The notes: generated from the sequence alone by a model not told the origin. Positions 44,858 to 54,419 are shown, counted from the stretch's first letter. The stretch is 64,000 bases of DNA from an uncultured Lachnospiraceae bacterium (GCA_947630595.1 CANRIG010000008.1:1-64000); one strand, 5' to 3'. Translations and numbers: made by a program.

Positions 44858-46324
44858 ATGCCGGAAAAACAAACCAGTAAATCGCTGAACCGCATCGCCT
44901 TCAAGGCCGGGATTTTTTATGTGTTCTCCCAGCTTTTCGTGCGGGGCATCACGTTTCTGATGACCCCGATCTACACCAGGCTGCTCTCCAAGCCGCAGTT
45001 CAACCAGATCAAAATCTTTGAATCCTGGCTGCTGATTTTTGTGCCCGCAATGTCCCTGTGCCTGTGGCGCAGCGTGGAGCGGGCCAAATATGACGTCAGG
45101 GACAAATTCGACGAGTACGTGTCCAGCGTGCAGACGCTGTCCTACCTCTCGATCACGGTCTTTTTTGTCCTCTTCCTGATCTTTAAGGATACCGTGCAGC
45201 GGCTGTGCCTGATGACCAACTTCGCGCTCACGGATTTCATGCTGTACATCGCCTTTCTCTACACCTATGCGCACACCAGCATTTACTATTTCCAGCGCCG
45301 CGAAAAGCAGATGATGCGCTACAAGGCCAGCACGATTTTCACCGCGGCGACCGTCATTCCGGCCACGCTGCTCTCCGTGTTCCTGATCTGGCTGGGCAAG
45401 CGCAGCGGCCACGAAGACGCGCTGGTCTCGCTGCGCATCGGCGGCTATTACATTCCCATGATCATCGGCGGCTTTTTTGCGGCCGCGCTCATGGTCTGGC
45501 AGGGAAAAAAGATTGTCAGCAAAAGCTACTGGAACTATGCGCTCCGCTTCAGCCTGCCGCTGATCCCCGAGGTGCTCTCCATCCAGATCATGAATCAGGC
45601 CGACAAGCTGATGGTCACCTCCATGGTCGGCGAAGTCAGCGGCGCCGTCTTCGCGCTGGCGACCACCGTTTCCTATATTATATGGATTCTCGAGGACTCC
45701 GTCTGGAACGCCTGGCTGCCCTGGATGTACGAAAAAATATCCCGCGGCGAGGGCCGCGACATCGCGCACTACTGGGGCATTCTCATGCACGCTTTCGGCG
45801 TCATCTCCTGGCTGCTCGTCCTGTTCGCGCCGGAAATCATTTTCATTCTCGGCGGCAGACGCTACGCGGACGCCGTGTTCCTGATCGCGCCGATGATCAC
45901 CGGCACCCTGTTCCGTTTCTACAGCTACAGCTACACGGCCATCCAGAATTACCACAAAAAGACCGGCTTTGTGGCCATGTCCACGGTGTCCGTCATGTTC
46001 CTGAACGTGGTGCTGAACTACGTGTTTATCCTGCTGTGCGGCTACCGGGCGGCGGCCTACACGACCGCTTTCAGCTACCTGGTGCTGATGTGCATGCAGG
46101 CGGCGATGGAAAAACGCCTGACCGGCGAACAGCTGATCCCGCTGCCGCAGACCCTGCGCATCTCCTGCTCCTATTTTGTCCTGTGCATGCTCACCATGCT
46201 GCTGTTCCGCGCGCCGGCCCTGCTGCGCTACGCGCTTTTTGCCTGCATGATTCCGGTCGGGATTCACTATTTCCTGCCGAATCTGAAGGCGGTGGCGGAG
46301 ATTATCAGGGGGAGGAAGAAGTGA
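44858..46324 (+). CDS. Polysaccharide flippase (Wzx/MVF type)
   Basis: 488 residues, about 12-14 helices, of the oligosaccharide-flippase superfamily: IAFKAGIFYVFSQLFVRGIT and FLMTPIYTRLLSKPQFNQIK at the start, then IPEVLSIQIMNQADKLMVTS, the usual middle motif of Wzx-like exporters. It moves lipid-linked oligosaccharide across the membrane. GC-rich like the core genome. A second, unrelated-looking flippase in the AT-rich island begins at the right edge. Confidence 0.88.
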   Translation: MPEKQTSKSLNRIAFKAGIFYVFSQLFVRGITFLMTPIYTRLLSKPQFNQIKIFESWLLIFVPAMSLCLWRSVERAKYDVRDKFDEYVSSVQTLSYLSITVFFVLFLIFKDTVQRLCLMTNFALTDFMLYIAFLYTYAHTSIYYFQRREKQMMRYKASTIFTAATVIPATLLSVFLIWLGKRSGHEDALVSLRIGGYYIPMIIGGFFAAALMVWQGKKIVSKSYWNYALRFSLPLIPEVLSIQIMNQADKLMVTSMVGEVSGAVFALATTVSYIIWILEDSVWNAWLPWMYEKISRGEGRDIAHYWGILMHAFGVISWLLVLFAPEIIFILGGRRYADAVFLIAPMITGTLFRFYSYSYTAIQNYHKKTGFVAMSTVSVMFLNVVLNYVFILLCGYRAAAYTTAFSYLVLMCMQAAMEKRLTGEQLIPLPQTLRISCSYFVLCMLTMLLFRAPALLRYALFACMIPVGIHYFLPNLKAVAEIIRGRKK

Positions 46325-46464
46325 GGGGGAGGGGAGAAGTGTTTTGTCATACATAATAATCTAAATATAAATAGTAAAAAGCAAAATTCAGGTATGAATA
46401 AAAGAATGGTTCTTCTCCGAAGGTTGGTGATTCTTCTCCATTTCTTGGTGTTTCACCAACTTTC

Positions 46465-46480
46465 AGAGAAGATCTTCTCT
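46465..46480. other. Perfect 16-bp palindrome in the junction
   Basis: AGAGAAGATCTTCTCT, with TTGGTG-TTT-CACCAA just upstream (46445-46459). It lies in a region of repeated TTCTTCTCC and TTGGTG words (46410-46590), so it may be repeat decay or a recombination site rather than an operator. Nothing coding is supported in 46325-46660. Confidence 0.4.
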
Positions 46481-46677
46481 GTTCTGTGGGGATGCACAAA
46501 AGCTTCTCTGGTTCCTGGTGTTTCTTTGACGTTCCCCACGTTTTATAGAAGATCTCCTTTGTTTTTTGGTGTTTTCCGTCTGTTGGCGATCTTGCTGGCC
46601 ATAATTGCTCTCTTCTGTTATGATTCTTTTTGCCACTACCAAAATCCTAAAGGAGGAAACAATTATGACCAAAAAGA

Positions 46678-46761
46678 TCACCAACAAATAATTGCCTTGT
46701 TTTTTATCTGATATTGCACTAATTCATAATCTTTGTCGAGGAGTTTAATAATTCCATCCAT
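46678..46761 (-). pseudogene. Possible ISL3-type transposase N-terminal remnant
   Basis: 27 codons: MDGIIKLLDKDYELVQYQIK, then NKAIICW and a stop. The opening resembles the N-terminus of ISL3-family transposases (LLD...YxxxxI). AAGGATG and a possible -10 (TATAAC) lie upstream. The body of the transposase, beginning with its zinc-finger Cys pairs, is gone. The resemblance is short. Confidence 0.35.
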
Positions 46762-46953
46762 ATAACCACATCCTTTTCTATAATCTTAGTTATACTGTAT
46801 AACTTTTGTAAAATAAAATCAACTAAGTTTGGAAAGAACCTATCTACCGTTTACGAAGAATATGAAGGGAAAAAGGAGCAGGAAGCGGTTTAGTCAAAGG
46901 AGCGCTCCGTAAAATCCAGAAAAGGGGGTTTGCGCCCAAAAACAGACTCCATA

Positions 46954-47024
46954 AAAAAGATGAGACGCCTCCGCGAAGAAATCAAGCTTAAAAAAGCCTG
47001 AATCTTGGCGGAGTTGTCTCATCT
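46954..47024 (-). terminator. Long-stem hairpin with T-run, terminator or element end
   Basis: Minus-strand GATGAGACAACTCCGC pairs with GCGGAGGCGTCTCATC (two mismatches) around a ~33-base loop, followed by TTTTTTATGG. It could end the leftward polysaccharide transcript, or be an end of a decayed element. Confidence 0.55.
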
Positions 47025-47190
47025 TCGTTTGTCAGGGGGAAAAATCGGTATTAACCGACAGCCCCTTTTAATATCTTCATGACTATAATATTTTTGTAAC
47101 TTTATAAGTTTATCCTGGGCCGAAACCCCATATTTCCGCGATTTCTCGACCATTTTTTATTGCGGATTACGAGTCCCAAACGCTAGAGGG

Positions 47191-47355
47191 TTAAAAATTG
47201 GGGAAGTTAAGGATGATCTTATCGCATCTCTCGCCCAAATATTTTTTAAGTTTATCAATCACATCATCATCCACCAAAGACAGATCTATCTCTGCCCTCA
47301 GACTCTGCTCATATGATTCAATTGACTTTATTTCTACTATCTTAAAAGATATCAT
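47191..47355 (-). CDS. Short ORF of unknown origin in the junction
   Basis: 54 codons: MISFKIVEIKSIESYEQSLR ... LKKYLGERCDKIILNFPNF. Soluble, Lys/Glu/Asp-rich, plausible composition for a protein end. GGGAGGG lies 12 bases upstream, rather far. It may be a fragment of a larger gene. No family recognised. Confidence 0.35.
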   Translation of the reverse strand: MISFKIVEIKSIESYEQSLRAEIDLSLVDDDVIDKLKKYLGERCDKIILNFPNF

Positions 47356-47507
47356 CTATCTTTCCATCCCTCCCTGCATAGCTAATTATGCGAACATCGC
47401 TTTCCTTCGCCATATATAGCATAGCATATTTCGACTCATTATTCGACAATTATTTTCAATTCTCGACTCCTTTTTCACCAAGCAGGCACTGCCTGCGCAG
47501 CTGCCAT

Positions 47508-47612
47508 CTCCGGAACAAACCTGTCGTGATCGTGGTGGACGAGGCCCAAAATCTGAAGATGGATACCCTCTCCGAGCTTTGGATGAATGTCCCAGCGTTG
47601 ATAACTATGGAC
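47508..47612 (+). pseudogene. Fragment of an AAA+ transposition ATPase (ExeA/TniB-like)
   Basis: The plus frame reads NKPVVIVVDEAQNLKMDTLS, then ELWMNVP, a clean Walker B (VVIVVDEAQ) with the following helix as in ExeA/TniB-type AAA ATPases of transposons. Neither Walker A nor the C-terminal part can be found on either side. It is a relic of about 100 bases. Confidence 0.6.
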
Positions 47613-47766
47613 TGATCCGTTCATTGCCTGAAGCGGCTGCTTCTGAAAATAGATCTGATATAAAAGAAAAACGCAGGAAAGAAAAATAATATAATTGTCA
47701 TTATTTTGTGCGCGCACTTTGATTTCACTGCCGAAACCATGTCAATTAATTACGTCCATAATCTTC

Positions 47767-48681
47767 TTAGGCTACTGGATAGTCCCTGATTTTTTCCAGA
47801 AAACCAGTCACTGCCACTGCAAGCTCCAGATTATCTGGTGAATTGCATTCTATATGATCATAGAATCCTTTGATTGCATATTCTAAATTATTATTCTCAT
47901 CAAAAGCCATCTTTTCTTCATATGACGCAATATATTTTCCCTTTTTCTTCTCCAAAAAAAGTGCCCATGCCGTATAGTCTTTCAAAGGGTCAAAGCATAG
48001 TACTCCCCTCTTGGCTGAAACATGCAGATTACGGGTTTTCACAGCCGATACCAGACTGCACAGTATCCTGACTTTAATTGCATCTAAGCATTCCATTTGA
48101 ATTTCCTCCTCAAAAACAGTCCTTTCATCTGACCGGAGGATTCCCACTCCCGTCAGCTTCCATTCCCTGTCTGTTCCTAAAAGGTAAAAAACAACCGAAA
48201 GCAAATGAACCCCTAAAACTTCCATTACCGAATCATTCACATAGAAATTTCCAAACTGCCGGATTTCCCCTTCAATTGCCAGCACATCTCCAACTCTGCC
48301 GATTTGTTTTTTCAGGTATTGAATTGATGGTGACATAGTATAAATATAATCCGTATATAAACACAGATGATTCTGCCTTGCCAGAAAAGCAAGCTCTTTC
48401 GCCTGCCATAAAATTTTCGTTAAAGGTTTTTCACAAAAAACATGCTTGTGATGTTGAAGGCATTGCTTGGCAAGTTCATAATGGGTGTCAATCGGTGTAC
48501 ATAAAAAAATGGCTTCAACCATGGTATCTGCCAGAATTTCATCAAACGTAATGCCATTGGTTAAAGACGGTGCATATACATATCGCAGCTGAAAATAATC
48601 GCTGTCTCTCAAGTATTTTTCCAAAATACGTCCCCAGTATCCATATCCGATCAGTGCACACGGCAATTTATTTTTCATCAT
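47767..48681 (-). CDS. Gfo/Idh/MocA-family oxidoreductase
   Basis: 304 residues: Rossmann ALIGYGYWGRILEKYLRD, nicotinamide-site FLCTPIDTHYELAKQCLQH, and the conserved EKP in KHVFCEKPLTKILWQAK. Such enzymes oxidise or reduce sugars, often as nucleotide sugars, in surface-glycan clusters. Shorter than typical 330-380-residue members. It overlaps the upstream glycosyltransferase by ~14 bases and is the last gene of the leftward cluster. Confidence 0.8.
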   Translation of the reverse strand: MMKNKLPCALIGYGYWGRILEKYLRDSDYFQLRYVYAPSLTNGITFDEILADTMVEAIFLCTPIDTHYELAKQCLQHHKHVFCEKPLTKILWQAKELAFLARQNHLCLYTDYIYTMSPSIQYLKKQIGRVGDVLAIEGEIRQFGNFYVNDSVMEVLGVHLLSVVFYLLGTDREWKLTGVGILRSDERTVFEEEIQMECLDAIKVRILCSLVSAVKTRNLHVSAKRGVLCFDPLKDYTAWALFLEKKKGKYIASYEEKMAFDENNNLEYAIKGFYDHIECNSPDNLELAVAVTGFLEKIRDYPVA

Positions 48682-49420
48682 CCCCAGCCTGATCCTTTCT
48701 GTCTTCGATCATCAATGTTTTCTTCAATACAACAATATTTTTCAGGTAATTCATTACCAGCTTCTTCACATTTACAGTTGTATTCGGGTCATCCTGCCAG
48801 GTTACAGGCAATTCATATATTTTCATTCCACCACGTTCCGCACGAATCAGCATCTCTATGATAAAAAACCAGCCATTCTCCACACTGCTTTGAGCAATCA
48901 GTTTTTCTGCTGTTTCCCTGCGGAAAAATTTAAAACCGCATATGACATCCGTCGACTTCACACTGAACACACCGCGAATCAAAAAAGCAAGACCATAAGA
49001 AGTTATATTACGATACCATTTTCTCCCTGACATATGTGAACGCTTATTCAGCCTGGAAGCGTTTACGATCTGGATAGCTTCATCTCGCTCAAAAATATGA
49101 TACATATCTTTCAAATGGCTGATATCCGTCGACAGATCGACATCCATATACCCCACAATGTCAGAATCATTATTTTTCACCCCAGCCCGAAACGCCATGC
49201 CCACGCCCTTTTCCTGCAAACGCAGATACCTGACATGAGTGTATTTCTCACACAATTCACGGCTGATTTGTTCCGTCCGATCAGTAGAACCATTGTCGAC
49301 AATTGTCAGGCAATACGGGCATTGGAAATTATCCTCCATATAGCTGCACGTTTCCTCTATTCCTTTTTTCAACCGCTTTTCCTCATTCAGAACCGGGAAT
49401 AATATATTAAGGCTGAACAC
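48668..49420 (-). CDS. Family 2 glycosyltransferase (dolichyl-phosphate glucosyltransferase-like)
   Basis: 250 residues: ILFPVLNEEKRLKKGIEETC, IVDNGSTDRTEQISRELCEK, GVGMAFRAGVKNNDSDIVGY with DVDLSTDISHL as the DxD region. No C-terminal helices, unlike its neighbour, so it resembles the soluble DPG-synthase-like transferases that load sugar onto a lipid phosphate. The start is GTG at 49420. Mid-cluster, AT-rich. Confidence 0.82.
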   Translation of the reverse strand: MFSLNILFPVLNEEKRLKKGIEETCSYMEDNFQCPYCLTIVDNGSTDRTEQISRELCEKYTHVRYLRLQEKGVGMAFRAGVKNNDSDIVGYMDVDLSTDISHLKDMYHIFERDEAIQIVNASRLNKRSHMSGRKWYRNITSYGLAFLIRGVFSVKSTDVICGFKFFRRETAEKLIAQSSVENGWFFIIEMLIRAERGGMKIYELPVTWQDDPNTTVNVKKLVMNYLKNIVVLKKTLMIEDRKDQAGDDEK

Positions 49421-49451
49421 TGGTTATAATCCTCTTGATTTGTCCTCATTC

Positions 49452-50396
49452 TCAACTGTTTGTAATCTTATCAATAGATTCAATCAAATACTTTTGTCTG
49501 CGAAAAACTATCTTCAGGATTACAGACAAATACTGGAATATAATTGTCAAAAGTAAAAATATGCCGAAAAAACCAAGTGCCAAAAACAACATAATCGGCG
49601 TCCAGCCTTCGACAGGTTTACGTACGCTAAAATACGAGGCCCACGTATATACACCGATTATGCCTACACAGCCCAAAAAGAAAAGGCATATATACAAAGA
49701 AAACTTTGTGGCGGCATTGGTAAACAAGATCAGAGAATCTATTGCCAATTCTATGCGATTTATCTTTTCCTTTTTGTCTGTCCGCTTTTTTCTCCGAACA
49801 TTTTCGTAAGTAATTGTAGCCATATTAAGCCCACAATTCGCATACACTGCTTTTCGGAAAACCAGCATACGGTTCAAAGACTTAACACGGTTGAGTGCCC
49901 TTCTGGAAAGAATACAAAAGCTTTCCTGACAAATATCATTCTCGGATAAATTATATTTGTTAAAGATCTTATAAAACAGTTTCGAGCTCCTGCCTGTCAC
50001 ACTGACCGGCGCTGCTGCAACAATATCGTAGCCTTCCAACGCTTTCCAATAAACATCCATAACCAATTCCATCTCATAATCAAGGTAAAGGGAATCGAAT
50101 TCATAAACAAAATCACCAATGGCCAAATCCACCCCCGCATTCATGGATAACTCCCGCCCCTGATAAACCGACATATTTATAATAGAAATGGCCTTCGCCT
50201 GCAGTTCTGCTACAAGCTTCTCAATGACTTCCCTGCTGCCATCCGTTGACGCATCATTGACACAGATAAGTTCATATTGCTCAAATGTTTTATCCAGAAA
50301 AGCGTAGATTTTTGGGAAAAAAACTTGAAGCTCTTCCGCAGAATCATGCACATAAAGCACAACCGATATAAAATTTTTTTCTTTGCCGTCAATCAT
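49452..50396 (-). CDS. GtrB-like family 2 glycosyltransferase with two C-terminal helices
   Basis: 314 residues: FISVVLYVHDSAEELQVFFP, ICVNDASTDGSREVIEKLVA, MNAGVDLAIGDFVYEFDSLY, then two C-terminal helices (FSLYICLFFLGCVGIIGVYT; MLFLALGFFGIFLLLTIIFQ). This is the layout of bactoprenol glucosyltransferase GtrB. The canonical DxD is EFDSLYLDYE here. It overlaps the FAD oxidoreductase by four bases (ATGA). With the GtrII/III-like protein at 51648 it could form a glucosylation system. Confidence 0.78.
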   Translation of the reverse strand: MIDGKEKNFISVVLYVHDSAEELQVFFPKIYAFLDKTFEQYELICVNDASTDGSREVIEKLVAELQAKAISIINMSVYQGRELSMNAGVDLAIGDFVYEFDSLYLDYEMELVMDVYWKALEGYDIVAAAPVSVTGRSSKLFYKIFNKYNLSENDICQESFCILSRRALNRVKSLNRMLVFRKAVYANCGLNMATITYENVRRKKRTDKKEKINRIELAIDSLILFTNAATKFSLYICLFFLGCVGIIGVYTWASYFSVRKPVEGWTPIMLFLALGFFGIFLLLTIIFQYLSVILKIVFRRQKYLIESIDKITNS

Positions 50397-51517
50397 GCCA
50401 AAACCTCATCTAAATCATAAACTGTATTGATTTTTCCTGATAATACACTGATAAATGTCGGATTTTCAGAAAAGAATTTGATTACCGTCGGCCGGGAATC
50501 ATCGACCTCCGACGCTTTTAAAATTGGTTTCATAGAAAATAAAGAATACTTATACTTAAACCGATAATCTTCCCTCAAATATTTTCGAGCCAGGCCAGAC
50601 ATATAACTCCATGCACTTTCAGGCCTTGCCGGACACTCATTGCAGTTCCCAAGCTGTTTTGGAGAGCAGTACCCCCCCCTATCCCTATTTTGGCAGGAAA
50701 AGGCCGGAAGTTCATCATAGCTTGTCATATGCGGGGTAAAAGTAACAGCTGTCAAAGAGTGCATCCTAGTTTTTCCAAAGGGCATAATAGAAAAAAACGG
50801 GCCATCCATTACTGTAATGCCCGTATCCTGCAGCTTATCTCCTGCATCGCAGATGATAATCTCGCACAGCTCATATTTTATTTTAAATGGCTCATAGTCA
50901 AGCAGCTTTAATATTTGATTCACAGACGCATAAGTTGCGTTCAGGACAAAATCGCTATAGTAACAATTTCCATTCGAGGTTTGCACGGTATAACAATCCA
51001 TTTTCTTTTTAATTCCGGTAATTTTTGTATTAAACTCTAAAATCACATTGGGCAATTTCATGATTTCATCAAGAAAATACCTTTTTAATATCTGCGCATC
51101 GTACGTATACTCTTCTGTTAGAAAAGCCCCATCACACATCCCTTCATTAAAATAGCGGCCCACTGGCACTTCATCGCATCGTATCCCGGCGGCCTGGCAG
51201 AACTTTGCAAACTGATCTGCGTCCGTCCATGAAAAATCAGAGGATATAGCATAAATTTGGTCAAAATTTGAGTGTATACAAAAGGCATAGTCCTCGTTAA
51301 ACCGCTCAAAGTAATTGGCCGATTTAATGGCTGTTGAATAAGATCTGGGATAATGATAACCCATATGGACGCGTGCCTGGTTAATGTATGTAGCCCTCAT
51401 AAATGGCGCTGAATCATACTCCAGCACCAGGACGGATTTGCCTCGAATTCCGCAATAAAGGGCGGAATATAAGCCATACAGGCCAGCGCCTAAAATAATT
51501 CTGTCATAAATTTTCAT
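50393..51517 (-). CDS. FAD-dependent oxidoreductase (DAO fold) of a glycan cluster
   Basis: 374 residues: dinucleotide motif RIILGAGLYGLYSALYCG at the N-terminus, then VLVLEYDSAPFMRATYINQA, NATYASVNQI in the middle, and a C-terminal VLSGKINTVYDLDEVLA. A Cys-rich segment near residues 275-295 reads CQNRDRGGYCSPKQLGNCNE followed by CPARPE, which may bind metal. Substrate unknown; glycine-oxidase-type folds can act on amino groups or hydroxy acids. Tightly linked to two glycosyltransferases. Confidence 0.7.
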   Translation of the reverse strand: MKIYDRIILGAGLYGLYSALYCGIRGKSVLVLEYDSAPFMRATYINQARVHMGYHYPRSYSTAIKSANYFERFNEDYAFCIHSNFDQIYAISSDFSWTDADQFAKFCQAAGIRCDEVPVGRYFNEGMCDGAFLTEEYTYDAQILKRYFLDEIMKLPNVILEFNTKITGIKKKMDCYTVQTSNGNCYYSDFVLNATYASVNQILKLLDYEPFKIKYELCEIIICDAGDKLQDTGITVMDGPFFSIMPFGKTRMHSLTAVTFTPHMTSYDELPAFSCQNRDRGGYCSPKQLGNCNECPARPESAWSYMSGLARKYLREDYRFKYKYSLFSMKPILKASEVDDSRPTVIKFFSENPTFISVLSGKINTVYDLDEVLA

Positions 51518-51647
51518 GCTGCATTTTTCTCATTTAAAGCTGGAATAACGATATTGATATTCATAACATCCCCACAGTTTTTTTTATCGATTCTATTAAG
51601 TACTGTTTCTATAACAATTTATAGTAAAAGTGGTTCTCTCCCAACAG

Positions 51648-53165
51648 TCATTCCGAAAATTTAACAATCAATACGTCATCCACCATCTTGCAGCTTCCTT
51701 TTGCCGGATATATTGGCATAGCCATTACTTCTGGCATAATCGCATATGTGTCAGAATTGTCAATATCTTCTTCTCTTAGGTTAATATTATAAGACATAAC
51801 ATAATCGAAAAACCACCTGTATGGTCCGCCATAAGTGTAACCAAACGGATGATTCAAACCAGGCCCCATAACATTGTCAAAACCTGTACGTTTTCTGTAT
51901 AAAACAGATTCCACAGGGGTTCCTACAAACACAACCGGCGTTTTCCCTGGAACATAACCGTCCGTTTGTTCGATACTATATGTAACTTTTGTCATAAAGC
52001 TCTCAGATGCTTCAAATTCCAACCCCTTTTTTAGATATACTTGATTGGCAAAAACTATATTAAAAGTGATTATTATAATCATAGGTATTGCAAATCTTCT
52101 AATCTTTTTCAAATTCAATTCTTCATAAAGCATCAAAATAAATACATAGAAGAAACAATAAGAAAAAATGGTCAGATAAGAAGTAACAACCCCTTTCCCA
52201 ATAAAAAATACTACATTGATCCCAAACGGCATCAAAAATAAGCATAATACCGTAAAAAAAAGCAAATTCTTTTTCATTTTATTTATAGCCACTTCTTTTA
52301 GAAGGGCCCACATCATAAGCAGAAACAGCAAACCATTTAAGCATCCGGAAATTCGTCGATGGAAAGTTTCCGGATATAGCATATACCTTATTGGCATAAG
52401 ATATGTTTCACAAAAAAGATTTACAATCGATACCCCTGTAAAATCTCCAACTCCTGTGACTCCATTCACACTATCAGAAAGTGATATTCCCTTCCAGCCA
52501 ACTACAATTACCTGTATTGCTATATAATAAAAAATCAATCCTAATAATAGCGCTATAAAATATCGAATGGCATGAAACCAAACCTTGCGAGATTCTTTTC
52601 CTTCTAAGCAATGCTTAACAATAAGAATCAGAAACAAAATTACTGTTATGTTAAAATAGCTCTGGTAAAGCCCCAGCGAAGCAACAATAGCTGCGCTGGC
52701 AAACAAACATCCATAATGATATTTCTCAGTTAAATATACAGCACCTACAGACAACAAGTAGGCCAACATATACGTATCTGCCCAATCCAGATATGTAGCA
52801 AAAAGGAACGTAAGCACAGCATTTGTACTCGTAACCCCACATATCAGAGCAATAGCTTTTATTGATCGAATTTCAAGTACTTTTATTAGAACATAATTTG
52901 CAATTGCAAGCCACAGAACAGCCAATCCTCCAACAAGAAACGGAGGAACTAAATCTCCCCGAAAGAACCAATAAACCGGCTGCAAAAATCGTCCTATGGA
53001 AAGCTGCCAATTTTTATTTGAATACTCACAAATCAGAAGGGAGTCATGTGAAAAATCTAAGTTAAAGAAACGATATGCATGAGTTAAAAGTCCAAAGAAA
53101 AAAGTAAAAAAGATAACAACATACAAATGCAGATATTTATTGCAATGAATCAGAACCTTTTTCAT
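51648..53165 (-). CDS. GtrII/GtrIII-like membrane glucosyltransferase
   Basis: 505 residues with about ten helices and a C-terminal hydrophilic domain, resembling the Glucos_trans_II family: YVVIFFTFFFGLLTHAYRFF, then LDFSHDSLLICEYSNKNWQL and SIGRFLQPVYWFFRGDLVPP. These proteins transfer glucose from a lipid-linked donor to polysaccharide outside the membrane in phage-type O-antigen glucosylation. The partner donor-maker would be the GtrB-like protein at 49452. AT-rich. Confidence 0.75.
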   Translation of the reverse strand: MKKVLIHCNKYLHLYVVIFFTFFFGLLTHAYRFFNLDFSHDSLLICEYSNKNWQLSIGRFLQPVYWFFRGDLVPPFLVGGLAVLWLAIANYVLIKVLEIRSIKAIALICGVTSTNAVLTFLFATYLDWADTYMLAYLLSVGAVYLTEKYHYGCLFASAAIVASLGLYQSYFNITVILFLILIVKHCLEGKESRKVWFHAIRYFIALLLGLIFYYIAIQVIVVGWKGISLSDSVNGVTGVGDFTGVSIVNLFCETYLMPIRYMLYPETFHRRISGCLNGLLFLLMMWALLKEVAINKMKKNLLFFTVLCLFLMPFGINVVFFIGKGVVTSYLTIFSYCFFYVFILMLYEELNLKKIRRFAIPMIIIITFNIVFANQVYLKKGLEFEASESFMTKVTYSIEQTDGYVPGKTPVVFVGTPVESVLYRKRTGFDNVMGPGLNHPFGYTYGGPYRWFFDYVMSYNINLREEDIDNSDTYAIMPEVMAMPIYPAKGSCKMVDDVLIVKFSE

Positions 53166-53171
53166 AATTAT

Positions 53172-54404
53172 CTAATCCCTTCCGAAAAGATCCCTCGTAT
53201 ATACCTTATCTTCTACATCATCTAATACGCTATCATATCTGTTAGCAATAATAGAATCACTGTTTTCCTTAAACCGTTCAATATCGTTTACCACAAGGCT
53301 TCCAAAGAATGTGGTATTATCCGGCAGGGACGGTTCATAAATAATCACCGCCGCTCCTTTCGCCTTGATGCGTTTCATTACTCCCTGAATACTGCTCTGC
53401 CGGAAATTATCACTATTACTCTTCATCGTAAGGCGGTATATTCCAACAGTGATTGCCCTCTCCTTATCCGCATTCCATATGCTGTTCTGCGTATAATATC
53501 CGGCCTTTTCCAATACCCTGTCCGCAATGAAGTTCTTCCTTGTCCGATTGCTCTCGACGATGGCTTCTATAAGATTTTCCGGCACATCCTGATAGTTTGC
53601 AAGAAGCTGCTTCGTATCCTTGGGCAGGCAATACCCGCCATAGCCAAAAGACGGGTTATTATAAAAATCACCAACCCTTGGATCAAGGCATACACCCTTA
53701 ATGATGTCCTTAGTACATAAGGACTTCAGCTCAGCATATGTGTCCAGCTCATTAAAAAAAGAGACCCTCAGCGCCAAGTATGTATTCGTAAACAGCTTGA
53801 CAGCCTCTGCCTCTGTAAATCCCATGAAAAGAGTTTCTATATTCTGTTTATCCGCCGCATTCTGGAGAAGAAAAGCAAATTGCTCTGCCACCTGCCTGGT
53901 TCTCTTATCGCACCCAACAACAATCCGGCTTGGATGGAGATTATCATAAAGCGCTTTGGACTCGCGCAGAAATTCCGGACTGAACATAATCCGATCTGTA
54001 TGGTATTTTTTCCGAACCGACTCTGTGTACCCTACCGGAACAGTCGATTTTATAACCATCACAGCATGGTCATTAGCACTCAATACAAGCTCAATTACTT
54101 TCTCAACAGCTGTTGTGTCAAAAAAGTTTTTCTGCGGATCATAATTCGTCGGTGCCGCTATGATAACAAAATCCGCATCAGCATAAGCTGCCGCTCCATC
54201 CAATGTAGCCGAAAGATCCAGTCGGCGTTTTTCATGTTCCATTAAAAACTTTTCTATCTCATTATCCTGTATTGGACTCTTCCAATGCTGAAGAAGCTGA
54301 ACCTTTTCCGGCAAGATATCCACCGCAACGACATGATTATGCTGGGATAGTAATACTGCCAGGGAAAGTCCCACATACCCTGTTCCCGCTACTGCTATTC
54401 GCAT
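53172..54404 (-). CDS. ugd: UDP-glucose 6-dehydrogenase
   Basis: Oxidises UDP-glucose to UDP-glucuronate with two NAD+. 410 residues: [58 protein letters not shown], and the catalytic Cys in [25 protein letters not shown] precedes the ATG. It is next to a UDP-glucuronate epimerase, so the cluster makes activated uronic acids. Confidence 0.94.
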   Translation of the reverse strand: MRIAVAGTGYVGLSLAVLLSQHNHVVAVDILPEKVQLLQHWKSPIQDNEIEKFLMEHEKRRLDLSATLDGAAAYADADFVIIAAPTNYDPQKNFFDTTAVEKVIELVLSANDHAVMVIKSTVPVGYTESVRKKYHTDRIMFSPEFLRESKALYDNLHPSRIVVGCDKRTRQVAEQFAFLLQNAADKQNIETLFMGFTEAEAVKLFTNTYLALRVSFFNELDTYAELKSLCTKDIIKGVCLDPRVGDFYNNPSFGYGGYCLPKDTKQLLANYQDVPENLIEAIVESNRTRKNFIADRVLEKAGYYTQNSIWNADKERAITVGIYRLTMKSNSDNFRQSSIQGVMKRIKAKGAAVIIYEPSLPDNTTFFGSLVVNDIERFKENSDSIIANRYDSVLDDVEDKVYTRDLFGRD

Positions 54405-54419
54405 TGTAATTTTCCTCCG

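Noticed and set aside
44063-46354. 763-codon open frame antisense to the CapK-flippase pair
   Set aside because: Its residues are the His/Asp/Glu/Arg-rich mirror of GC-rich codons. It has no motif, and both sense genes have clear family motifs, promoter and ribosome sites.
46665-46691. Eight-codon ORF MTKKITNK behind AAAGGAGGAAACAATT
   Set aside because: The ribosome site is strong, but the peptide is too short to call; probably the surviving start of a deleted gene.
46394-46711. 105-codon plus-strand ORF in the junction
   Set aside because: It lies across repeated TTCTTCTCC/TTGGTG words, has no ribosome site and no recognisable motif, and overlaps the transposase-like remnant on the other strand.
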